DNA of 6,579 bases from an uncultured Eubacteriales bacterium (GTDB taxonomy: Bacteria; Bacillota; Clostridia; UMGS1810): NCBI GenBank assembly GCA_902493665.1, contig CABUQL010000075.1, forward strand, positions 1 through 6,579, given 5' to 3'. The notes beneath the pieces are model-generated. The model had not been told where the DNA came from. It saw only the letters and a program-made list of their open reading frames with translations, and searched no databases. Below are positions 1 to 5,340 of this stretch, one piece after another (positions within the stretch are counted from its first letter, which is position 1; every line of letters begins with the position of its first letter). The translations under genes and the position numbers were made by a program.

Positions 1-56
1 AAATATTGATGCCTGATGTAAATTTTGTTTTAATTTTAGTATTTCGTTTTTTGGGT

Positions 57-97
57 AAAAAATAACTCTTTCACCGATTTTGCCAAAGATGAAAGAG
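57..97 (-). terminator. Rho-independent terminator, minus strand
   Basis: An 8-bp perfect stem, CTCTTTCA (97-90 on the minus strand) with TGAAAGAG (73-66), encloses a 16-base loop. It is followed on the minus strand by TTATTTTTT (65-57). There is no matching T-run on the plus strand, so the terminator works leftward only. Confidence 0.65.
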
Positions 98-201
98 CAA
101 ATTAATAGTTTTTTAAAAATGCCGTTTGTTTAAAGTGTCAAACCCTTTCAGCTTTTGCAGGTGTCGGATAGCCGGACACACAAGTTCTTTTATCTGCGCT
201 T
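57..201 (-). ncRNA. Putative small RNA or attenuated leader, family not recognised
   Basis: A strong promoter (208-236) and an intrinsic terminator (57-97) bracket about 140 nt on the minus strand with no credible reading frame or ribosome binding site. The 5' half forms a hairpin with stem GTGTC..GACAC (179-175 with 165-161), extended by two G-C pairs past a one-base bulge, loop CTAT. A second GACAC at 139-135 could pair with the same GTGTC strand, giving two mutually exclusive folds. I looked for signatures of SRP RNA, 6S RNA, tmRNA, T-box, TPP, FMN, purine, SAM, c-di-GMP and preQ1 elements and recognise none. It could be a free small RNA, or a leader whose terminator controls a gene to the left of the window; about 55 bases remain after the terminator and they show no start signal. 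Confidence 0.45.
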
Positions 202-207
202 AGGCGT

Positions 208-236
208 ATTATACACCAAAATAAGCACGCAATCAA
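208..236 (-). promoter_or_regulatory. Sigma-A-type promoter for a leftward transcript
   Basis: Read on the minus strand, TTGATT (231-236) is followed by exactly 17 bases and then a perfect TATAAT (208-213). Transcription should begin near 201 and run left. It does not serve the three minus-strand genes, which lie upstream of it. It therefore drives the small RNA or leader described at 57-201. Confidence 0.7.
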
Positions 237-314
237 TATGCAAAAGTTATAAAAAACGGCTTCTTTGAAATGTTTTTTCTTGTGATATTATGTAAGTTTT
301 ATTTTGTAAAAATT
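237..314. other. Spacer between the small-RNA promoter and the minus-strand gene cluster
   Basis: This AT-rich stretch follows the stop codon of the Cys-rich gene on the minus strand. I see no stable GC hairpin with a T-run, so the leftward cluster has no obvious intrinsic terminator here. It may read through into the 57-201 transcript and end at its terminator. No gene is visible on either strand. Confidence 0.4.
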
Positions 315-677
315 TTAAATAACCGCCGGAGAATCAAATCCCAAAAGAAATACTATACCGATTATAACAAGCAAAAGCTTGTCGTCGGTTCCGTCGTGCA
401 GCATAACAAGAACAATTCCCAAAAGTATTATGTCGTCAAGCTGAAGACTCGGCAAAAATGAATCAGATCCGAATAATGAGTTTTTTTGACAGCTTGTGTT
501 TGGGGGCGCACATTCGTCGTTTTGCAGTGCGCACTCGTTTTGCTCGGTGTTTTTGCACTCGCAGATATCATTTTTTTCGCATCCGCAATCGTTTCCTTTT
601 TCGCATTCGCTGCGGCACGGCATGGGAAGAATTACTCCTTCTCTGCCGTTGTAACCGTCATAATATACTCTTGCCAA
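315..677 (-). CDS. Small protein with Cys-rich N-terminal half and two short hydrophobic C-terminal segments, function unknown
   Basis: This 120-residue protein falls into two halves. Residues 21-63 hold nine cysteines (21, 25, 31, 33, 39, 41, 49, 56, 63), including a GCEKNDICEC stretch, in an acidic, Asn/Gln-rich background. Residues 80-113 hold two hydrophobic segments (about 83-93 and 101-113) joined by the acidic linker HDGTDDK and preceded by LDD. Each segment is short for a transmembrane helix, so they may form an amphipathic or re-entrant hairpin. The start is TTG at 677-675: GGAGGGG lies 6 bases upstream and the codon just before TTG is an in-frame TGA, so no earlier start is possible. 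It lies 17 bases after the 97-aa gene and is the last gene of the cluster. I recall similar DD-hydrophobic small proteins in clostridial genomes, possibly linked to sporulation, but that is memory and not a search. The Cys-rich part could bind metal or form disulfide cross-links; this is unproven. Confidence 0.75.
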   Translation of the reverse strand: MARVYYDGYNGREGVILPMPCRSECEKGNDCGCEKNDICECKNTEQNECALQNDECAPPNTSCQKNSLFGSDSFLPSLQLDDIILLGIVLVMLHDGTDDKLLLVIIGIVFLLGFDSPAVI

Positions 678-683
678 TCAAAT

Positions 684-690
684 CCCCTCC
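684..690 (-). promoter_or_regulatory. Ribosome binding site that fixes a TTG start
   Basis: GGAGGGG on the minus strand lies 6 bases before TTG (677-675). With the in-frame TGA at 680-678 it leaves TTG as the only sensible start of the Cys-rich protein. Confidence 0.8.
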
Positions 691-694
691 GAAA

Positions 695-988
695 TTAAAT
701 ATCCTTAAAGAATCCGGTGATTTTTGTCATCTGAATCATTTTTATTGCCCTGTCAATATGCTGCGTTCTTGCCGGGTTCATATAAGGTCTTAAAGCAGAC
801 AAAAGATTGATTTTAGGATCCGGTTCGTTTATTTTTGACGCAATCTGAGTTATTTTTTCCGTAATATTTGCATCGGGTGCGGAGGGTGCACCGCCCTGCG
901 CCGAACCCAGCATTTGCGAAATTTTGCCCATAGCGTCGGGATCGCTTAGAATTTCGTTTACTTTGTTCATTAAATTATCTGCCGCCAT
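695..988 (-). CDS. Small conserved-type clostridial protein, function unknown
   Basis: With the ATG at 988-986 the product has 97 residues and no signal peptide or membrane segment. Residues 4-28 look helical (NLMNKVNEILSDPDAMGKIS), 29-41 form an Ala/Gly/Pro linker, and 56-97 form the most distinctive part: DPKINLLSALRPYM followed by ARTQHIDRAIKMIQM. I recall this layout (DP.xNLL.ALKPYL..xR..KID.AIK) in uncharacterised small proteins of clostridia, often next to a gene like the one at 315-677, but no function is known to me. The frame stays open upstream to an ATG at 1036. I reject that start because it lacks a ribosome binding site and falls in the loop of a hairpin (1009-1047), whereas AGAAAGG (1008-1002) is correctly spaced for 988. 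It is the second gene of the leftward cluster. Confidence 0.75.
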   Translation of the reverse strand: MAADNLMNKVNEILSDPDAMGKISQMLGSAQGGAPSAPDANITEKITQIASKINEPDPKINLLSALRPYMNPARTQHIDRAIKMIQMTKITGFFKDI

Positions 989-1001
989 AAAAATCCCATA
1001 G

Positions 1002-1008
1002 CCTTTCT
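1002..1008 (-). promoter_or_regulatory. Ribosome binding site supporting the start at 988
   Basis: AGAAAGG on the minus strand matches the 5' part of the extended Shine-Dalgarno sequence AGAAAGGAGGTGA. It lies 13 bases before ATG, so its aligned spacing is normal. It sits directly after the hairpin at 1009-1047. Confidence 0.5.
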
Positions 1009-1047
1009 GCCCGCAATAAGATTTATTTTTTCGCATTATCTGCGGGC
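1009..1047 (-). repeat. Inverted repeat (hairpin) between two cluster genes
   Basis: GCCCGCA (1009-1015) and TGCGGGC (1041-1047) form a 7-bp GC-rich stem, extended by ATAA/TTAT (1016-1019 with 1036-1039) past one bulged base. The loop is A-rich. No T-run follows on either strand, so it is not a classic terminator. Its place just before the ribosome binding site for the 97-aa gene suggests a processing, stability or translation-control element. Confidence 0.55.
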
Positions 1048-1077
1048 GGATATGCGTATAACTTTATGTAACGCACG

Positions 1078-1102
1078 GGCATCGGCAGTTGCCGAAAATG
1101 CC
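1078..1102. repeat. Small interrupted hairpin downstream of the 92-aa gene
   Basis: GGCAT (1078-1082) pairs with ATGCC (1098-1102), and inside it CGGC (1083-1086) pairs with GCCG (1091-1094). One side carries a three-base bulge and the loop is four bases. No T-run follows in either direction. It lies just past the stop codon of the first cluster gene. Confidence 0.4.
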
Positions 1103-1117
1103 TGAACGCCATTTACA

Positions 1118-1396
1118 CTATTTAATATAATTGTTTAATTTATTTAATATTTGAGGATTATTTTTGAGCATTCTTATAAGGTCTTCTTTGCTTGTATTTC
1201 TGATTTTTTGCGAAATAAAGCCAAGTCCCATTGAATTAAGCTTTGAAATCATCTCATTTTTATCCATGTTGTTTATCATATTTATAACGTTTTCATTTGT
1301 TGCATTTGCCATTTTTTTAGATGTTTCGCGACCGCTGTTTGTCGACAAAATCCGATTTAAAGCGTCATTTGCTTTATTGTATTCGTTATTATTCAA
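1118..1396 (-). CDS. Small Asn-rich helical protein, function unknown
   Basis: The product has 92 residues, is polar and Asn/Lys-rich, and appears all-helical with no signal peptide, membrane segment or cysteine. The central part carries a heptad-like pattern (NVINMINNMDKNEMISKLNS), and the C-terminal part reads KEDLIRMLKNNPQILNKLNN, a pattern seen in small helix-bundle proteins. The start is TTG at 1396-1394, set by GGGGAGG (1411-1405) eight bases upstream; there is no usable ATG near it. It is the first gene behind the minus-strand promoter at 1426-1454 and probably leads a three-gene transcript with the 97-aa and 120-aa proteins. I do not recognise a named family. The clean ribosome binding site and promoter argue that it is real. 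Confidence 0.7.
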   Translation of the reverse strand: MNNNEYNKANDALNRILSTNSGRETSKKMANATNENVINMINNMDKNEMISKLNSMGLGFISQKIRNTSKEDLIRMLKNNPQILNKLNNYIK

Positions 1397-1404
1397 AACT
1401 ATTA

Positions 1405-1411
1405 CCTCCCC
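1405..1411 (-). promoter_or_regulatory. Ribosome binding site that fixes a TTG start
   Basis: GGGGAGG on the minus strand, followed by TAATAGTT (8 bases) and then TTG at 1396-1394. This is an optimal spacing and decides the start of the 92-aa protein. Confidence 0.75.
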
Positions 1412-1425
1412 GGTTCTTATGCTAT

Positions 1426-1454
1426 ATTATATGTGCAAAAATAAAAAATGTTAA
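1426..1454 (-). promoter_or_regulatory. Promoter of the leftward three-gene cluster
   Basis: On the minus strand, TTAACA (1454-1449) is followed by 17 bases and TATAAT (1431-1426): five of six and six of six matches to the sigma-A consensus. The predicted transcript starts near 1419, about 23 bases before the TTG of the 92-aa gene. The -10 region also reads CATATAAT, which resembles a sigma-E -10 (CATACAnT), but I see no matching sigma-E -35, so sigma-A is preferred. Confidence 0.65.
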
Positions 1455-1500
1455 AATTTTTTCAAAAAAAAAGAAGGAGTTTAACAATTTACGTAGAAAT

Positions 1501-1528
1501 TTAACAATTGTGTAACAATTTATTAACA
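1501..1528 (+). promoter_or_regulatory. Candidate PhoP/WalR-type operator: three half-sites at 11-bp spacing
   Basis: TTAACA (1501-1506), GTAACA (1512-1517) and TTAACA (1523-1528) repeat in the same direction with five-base AT-rich linkers, so each lies one helical turn from the next. The B. subtilis PhoP box is TT(A/T/C)ACA repeats with about five-base spacers, and the WalR box is TGT(A/T)A(A/T/C)-N5 repeats; shifted by one base, this array fits both closely. The last half-site abuts the poor -35 region of the extended -10 promoter at 1546-1554, where such regulators activate. An additional TTAACA at 1481-1486 is out of phase. The regulator itself is not in the window. Confidence 0.5.
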
Positions 1529-1545
1529 AATTTCGTAATAACCTT

Positions 1546-1554
1546 TGTTACAAT
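1546..1554 (+). promoter_or_regulatory. Extended -10 promoter of the M23 peptidase gene
   Basis: TGTTACAAT is a TGn extension followed by TACAAT (five of six). No good -35 lies 16-18 bases upstream, and the nearest candidate, TTAACA at 1523-1528, is 20 bases away. This suits an activator-dependent promoter. Transcription would start near 1561 and give a leader of about 70 bases. Confidence 0.5.
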
Positions 1555-1617
1555 AATAAATGAGCAAATGATAGCTAAGTTTTACTAAATACATAAAAAC
1601 GGAGTTATTTTTCAAAA

Positions 1618-1623
1618 AAGGAG
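1618..1623 (+). promoter_or_regulatory. Ribosome binding site that fixes a TTG start
   Basis: AAGGAG lies 8 bases before TTG at 1632. The alternative GTG at 1626 would leave only 2 bases of spacing, and the ATG at 1624 is followed at once by TGA. Confidence 0.75.
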
Positions 1624-1631
1624 ATGTGATT

Positions 1632-2867
1632 TTGAAAATATACGAGAATATTAAAAACATATACACAAAAATTAAAGAGAAAAAGAAATTTAAACTTATT
1701 GCCGATATAATGGTTTGCCTTATGCTCACGCTTGCATGCACAACTGCATTTGCATCAAATTATACATTTGGCTACAGCGTTATTTTGTCGGGAAAGGTTA
1801 TCGGAAATGTATACTCAAAATCCGATGTAGAGGGCGCCGTTAAAAAAATCAACGAGCAGTATAAAGCATATTTCGGCGGGGAAGACGCAATTTACGATGA
1901 ACCGCTTTACAGTCTTTCTGTTTTTAAAAAAGATGAAATTACATCGGAAAAAGATGTAACCGAAAATATTAAAGCTTCGTCGGGGCAGATGACAAAACAG
2001 TTTGTTATAGTTGTTGACGGTGTTGACGCAGCAGGACTTAAATCTGAAAAAGAAGCCGAAAAGGTTTTAAATGATTATAAAAGCAAGTTTATAGAAGATG
2101 AAAAAAATGAAACGGCAGAATTTAAAAATGATGTTAAAATAGAAGAAAAATATTCTCCGTCAATGCTTTTTGTTTCCGCCGACGGTGCAATGAGCATTAT
2201 TTCTGGAGAAGCAGGTTTTTCATATGCGCCTTCGATAGAAGTAAGCGTTGCAAAATATGAAACTGTTGAAAGCGAAATCCCTTTTGAAACCTCAAAAAAA
2301 GAAGACGCAAACGTTTATGAAGGCGTTGAAAAAGTTGAAACAAAAGGCGAAAACGGAATTAAAGAAACGGTTATTAAAACAGTTAAGATAAACGGCGATG
2401 TTGTTTCGGAAGAGGTTGTTTCGGAAAATATCGAAAAAGAACCCGTAACACAGGTTTTAAAGGTAGGAACAAAAGAAAGACCGGCAGGCGTCGGCACGGG
2501 GCAGTTTTCACTTCCTTACAGCGGAACAATTACATCAAGATTCGGTACAAGATGGTCAAGACAGCACAGCGGTGTTGACATTTCGGGCGCAGTCGGAAGT
2601 GCGGTTTATGCCGCAGATGACGGTGTTGTTGAATTTGCAGGCTGGGATTCGAGCGGATACGGAAATCTTGTAAAAATCAATCACAATAACGGATACGTTA
2701 CTTATTACGCACATTTAAATTCAATAAATGTTACAAAGGGCGAACCTGTTAAAAAAGGCGATGTTATAGCCGCTCTCGGAAACACGGGAAGAAGCACGGG
2801 ACCTCACGTACATTTTGAAGTAAGAGTAAACGGCTCTCCGATAGACCCGTTATCATGCGCCGAATAA
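1632..2867 (+). CDS. M23 (LytM-type) peptidoglycan endopeptidase with G5 domain
   Basis: This 411-residue secreted or membrane-anchored zinc peptidase should cut peptide cross-links in the cell wall. A basic N-terminus (KEKKKFK, 15-21) precedes a hydrophobic segment (22-41) ending in TAFA, a possible signal peptidase site, so it is exported. Residues about 48-113 and 124-190 look like two copies of one module: each begins with a strand containing SGKV or DGVD, then a helix ending near QYKAYF or DYKSKF, then more strands. A G5 domain spans about 204-283 (IPFET, GENGIKE, VLKVGTKE). The M23 domain spans about 295-408 with all metal and catalytic residues: H312xxxD316 (HSGVD), H361 (YYAHLN) and H392xH394 (HVHFE). 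Related clostridial proteins often carry LysM before G5; none is seen here. The TTG start is chosen from ribosome binding site spacing. The upstream phased operator suggests control by a cell-envelope two-component system. A role in growth or in sporulation cannot be told apart. Confidence 0.92.
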   Translation: MKIYENIKNIYTKIKEKKKFKLIADIMVCLMLTLACTTAFASNYTFGYSVILSGKVIGNVYSKSDVEGAVKKINEQYKAYFGGEDAIYDEPLYSLSVFKKDEITSEKDVTENIKASSGQMTKQFVIVVDGVDAAGLKSEKEAEKVLNDYKSKFIEDEKNETAEFKNDVKIEEKYSPSMLFVSADGAMSIISGEAGFSYAPSIEVSVAKYETVESEIPFETSKKEDANVYEGVEKVETKGENGIKETVIKTVKINGDVVSEEVVSENIEKEPVTQVLKVGTKERPAGVGTGQFSLPYSGTITSRFGTRWSRQHSGVDISGAVGSAVYAADDGVVEFAGWDSSGYGNLVKINHNNGYVTYYAHLNSINVTKGEPVKKGDVIAALGNTGRSTGPHVHFEVRVNGSPIDPLSCAE

Positions 2868-2878
2868 TCGGCAAAAAA

Positions 2879-2906
2879 CTTTTTTAGTAACACAAAAAGC
2901 CTTTTT
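2879..2906 (+). terminator. Weak terminator-like hairpin after the M23 gene
   Basis: CTTTTT (2879-2884) can pair with AAAAAG (2894-2899) across a nine-base loop, and CC plus TTTTT (2902-2906) follows. The stem is almost all A-T, so termination would be weak. It overlaps the promoter of the next gene. Confidence 0.3.
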
Positions 2907-2916
2907 ATAATATAAT
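2887..2916 (+). promoter_or_regulatory. Promoter of the ATPase gene
   Basis: A perfect TATAAT at 2911-2916 has GTAACA (2887-2892, four of six) 18 bases upstream. A second TATAAT overlaps at 2906-2911. Transcription would begin near 2923, about 33 bases before the ATG at 2956. Confidence 0.45.
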
Positions 2917-2955
2917 GCACTGTAAAATAAACAAAATGAAGGAGTGCATTGTATT

Positions 2956-4014
2956 ATGGAAAGGCATTTTTATTTGGGTGCAAACACGCCTTACGGATTT
3001 TATTCATATTATGACAGTTTAATAAGCCAAAATGACGCAAAAAAGATTTACTGCATCAAAGGCGGTCCCGGAACGGGAAAATCGTCGTTTATGAAAGATA
3101 TCGCAAAGGAAATGATACATAAAGAGTACGATATTGAATTTATCCATTGCTCATCCGATGACAATTCGCTTGACGGCGTTGTGATAAAAGAACTGGGTAC
3201 GGCGCTTGTTGACGGAACATCTCCGCACATTGTCGATCCGAAAAATCCGGGTGCAACAGATACGATACTTAATTTTTCCGATTATTGGAACGAGAGCGGA
3301 ATATTAAAAAACAGAGAAAAAATAATGTTATGCTCAGACTTAATAAAAGACTGCTACAGCAGAGCATACGGATATCTTAGTGCTGCGGGAAAAATATATG
3401 ACGCTGCGGAAAACGAATACAAAAAAATATATGATGAATATGATGCGCTTTCTTTTTTTGAAAATGTTATTCTGCGCAAAATAAGAGAATATCCCGTTGC
3501 ATATAAAAAGGGGAAAAAACGAAAACTGTTTGCAAGCGCCGTTTCTCCGAGCGGAATGGTAAACAGGCTTGACACTCTTTTTGAAGGATACGAAACGTAT
3601 TCTCTTAAAGGATACACATTTAATCTTCTTTCGCATGTTGCAGACGCTGCATCCGCAAGGGGAATTGACAGCGAAATGTATTTTTGCCCGATGAATCCTG
3701 CGGTAAAGTGCGAGCATCTTATTATTCCGAAACTTAAAACGGCGTTTAGCGTATCAAACGAATTTCACAGTTTTAAAAACGGAAAGACGATTGATTTTGA
3801 AATTGACAAAAAGGCAGGCGATAAGTCTTACGACATAATAAATATAAACCGCGAAATATGTAAAAATCTTTTTGACGAGGCGCTTAAAAACATTAGAGAA
3901 GCAAAAAGTATTCACGATGAGCTTGAAAGTTATTATGTGCCGAATATGGATTTTGCGTCTTTGGATGCGGCAAAAATCAAAATAATCAATCAAATACTTG
4001 AAATTGCAAATTAA
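2956..4014 (+). CDS. Tandem P-loop ATPase of the PRK06851 type, second P-loop degenerate
   Basis: This 352-residue soluble protein belongs, as far as I can recognise, to the PRK06851 family of Firmicute NTPases, whose function is not established. Residues 5-80 carry an NTPase core with the Walker A motif GGPGTGKS (36-43) after KKIYCIK. From residue 190 the same pattern repeats: TPYGFYSYYDSL in copy one matches SPSGMVNRLDTL (197-208), IYCIKG matches TYSLKG (214-219), and DIEFIHCSSDD matches DSEMYFCPMNP. In copy two the phosphate-binding loop is missing; KGYTFNLLSHVADAA replaces GGPGTGKSSFMKDIA with about four fewer residues. So one site should bind ATP and the other should not. The start is ATG at 2956, 11 bases after AAGGAG (2939-2944), slightly long; no other in-frame ATG or GTG lies at better spacing. 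It stands between the M23 gene and tyrS with promoters on both sides, so it is probably transcribed alone. Confidence 0.8.
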   Translation: MERHFYLGANTPYGFYSYYDSLISQNDAKKIYCIKGGPGTGKSSFMKDIAKEMIHKEYDIEFIHCSSDDNSLDGVVIKELGTALVDGTSPHIVDPKNPGATDTILNFSDYWNESGILKNREKIMLCSDLIKDCYSRAYGYLSAAGKIYDAAENEYKKIYDEYDALSFFENVILRKIREYPVAYKKGKKRKLFASAVSPSGMVNRLDTLFEGYETYSLKGYTFNLLSHVADAASARGIDSEMYFCPMNPAVKCEHLIIPKLKTAFSVSNEFHSFKNGKTIDFEIDKKAGDKSYDIININREICKNLFDEALKNIREAKSIHDELESYYVPNMDFASLDAAKIKIINQILEIAN

Positions 4015-4025
4015 ATATGTTAATA

Positions 4026-4053
4026 TTGACTTTATAAGATAAAATGGTAAAAT
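4026..4053 (+). promoter_or_regulatory. Promoter of the tyrS operon
   Basis: TTGACT (4026-4031) is followed by 16 bases and TAAAAT (4048-4053), with TGG directly before it as an extended -10. The start point would be near 4060. This leaves about 50 bases before ATG, too short for a T-box leader. Confidence 0.6.
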
Positions 4054-4109
4054 TATACGGATTATGAATATACAGCTTACGTATTTTCCAAAGAGAAAGG
4101 AAGTTAATA

Positions 4110-5336
4110 ATGGGTAACGTTTATGACGTGTTAAAAGAACGAGGGCTTATTGCGCAGACAACTCACGAGGAGGAAATAAGAGAGCTTCTCGGAAAAGAAA
4201 AAGTAACTTTTTATATAGGTTTTGACCCCACCGCAGACAGTTTGCATGTAGGACACTTTTTGCAGATGGTTGTAATGAAACACATGCAGGATTACGGTCA
4301 CAGACCGATTGCGCTTGTAGGCGGCGGAACGGGAACAATAGGCGACCCGTCGGGAAGAAGCGACATGCGCCAGATGATGACGCTCGATATGATAAATCAC
4401 AACTGCGAATGCTTTAAAAAGCAGCTTTCAACAATTGTTGATTTTTCAGACGGCAAAGCGTTAATGGTAAACAACGCGGATTGGCTTTTAAATCTTAATT
4501 ACGTTGATTTTCTGCGTGATATAGGTTCGTGCTTTTCGGTAAACAAAATGCTTACGGCAGAGTGCTATAAACAAAGACTTGAAAAAGGTCTTACATTTTT
4601 GGAATTTAACTATATGCTTATGCAGAGTTACGACTTTTTAATGCTCAACAGAGAATACAACTGTAAGCTTGAGCTTGGCGGCGATGACCAGTGGTCGAAC
4701 ATTTTGGGCGGAATTGAACTTTGCAGACGTAAAGACCAGAAACAGGTTTACGGAATGACATTTACGCTTCTTACAACAAGCGAAGGCAAAAAAATGGGTA
4801 AAACGCAAAAAGGCGCTCTTTGGCTCGACAGAGAAAAAACATCTCCGCATGAATTTTACCAGTACTGGAGAAATGTTGACGACGCAGACGTTATTAAGTG
4901 CTTAAAACTCATAACTTTTGTGCCGATGGATAAAATAAGAGAGCTTGAAAAGCTTGAAGGGCAGGAAATAAACGAGGCTAAAAAACTTCTTGCATACGAG
5001 GTTACAAAGCTTGTTCACGGTGAAGAAGAGGCTAAAAAAGCAAAAGAAACGGCGGAATCTGTATTCGGCGGCAGCGGCGTAAGCGAAAATATGCCTACAA
5101 CAACGCTTTTAAAAGATGAACTCGGCGAAGGGATTTTAATTCTTGATTTAATGATGAAAGCAGGTCTTATTCCTTCAAAAGGCGAGGGCAGAAGACTTAT
5201 AACACAAGGCGGAGTAAGTGTTGACGACAAAAAGATAAGCGATATTAACACAATGATTGTCCCCGCTGATTTTGAAAAGGGCAATGTAATAATTAAAAAA
5301 GGTAAAAAAGTATTCCACAGAGTAATACTCGGATAA
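4110..5336 (+). CDS. tyrS: Tyrosine--tRNA ligase
   Basis: Cytosolic class I aminoacyl-tRNA synthetase that charges tRNA-Tyr with tyrosine using ATP. At 408 residues it has the normal length for the bacterial TyrS form. The Rossmann catalytic core opens with [16 protein letters not shown], the HIGH-like motif being HVGH at 46-49. YMLMQSYDF (Y174) and GGDDQWSN (192-197) match the tyrosine-binding region of bacterial TyrRS. The second ATP signature is KMGKT at 228-232, the variant of KMSKS common in this family. The C-terminal S4-like RNA-binding domain starts near 345 ([20 protein letters not shown]) and runs to the end. ATG at 4110 is preceded by AAAGGAAG at good spacing. No T-box sequence (for example GGTGGnACCGCG) is present upstream, although tyrS genes of Firmicutes often have one. 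The gene probably heads an operon with the DRTGG protein and hslO. Confidence 0.97.
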   Translation: MGNVYDVLKERGLIAQTTHEEEIRELLGKEKVTFYIGFDPTADSLHVGHFLQMVVMKHMQDYGHRPIALVGGGTGTIGDPSGRSDMRQMMTLDMINHNCECFKKQLSTIVDFSDGKALMVNNADWLLNLNYVDFLRDIGSCFSVNKMLTAECYKQRLEKGLTFLEFNYMLMQSYDFLMLNREYNCKLELGGDDQWSNILGGIELCRRKDQKQVYGMTFTLLTTSEGKKMGKTQKGALWLDREKTSPHEFYQYWRNVDDADVIKCLKLITFVPMDKIRELEKLEGQEINEAKKLLAYEVTKLVHGEEEAKKAKETAESVFGGSGVSENMPTTTLLKDELGEGILILDLMMKAGLIPSKGEGRRLITQGGVSVDDKKISDINTMIVPADFEKGNVIIKKGKKVFHRVILG

Positions 5337-5340
5337 AAAA

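Noticed and set aside
265..291. Possible plus-strand promoter TTGAAA with TGATATTAT
   Set aside because: The spacing is only 15 bases and no plus-strand gene follows; in such AT-rich DNA this is probably chance. It would give only antisense RNA to the small-protein cluster.
270..698. Plus-strand reading frames over the Cys-rich gene, including a hydrophobic 70-residue one at 486-698
   Set aside because: They are antisense shadows. The minus-strand gene has a strong ribosome binding site and a sensible composition, while the plus frames lack start signals.
1471..1560. GAAGGAG (1473-1479) as a ribosome binding site for a small leader peptide
   Set aside because: No start codon lies within usable distance; the first TTG is about 28 bases away and the peptide would overlap the promoter.
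3340..3993. Long minus-strand frames over the ATPase gene (3340-3717, 3754-3993)
   Set aside because: They lack ribosome binding sites and have shadow-like composition; the plus-strand ATPase with an intact Walker A is clearly the gene.
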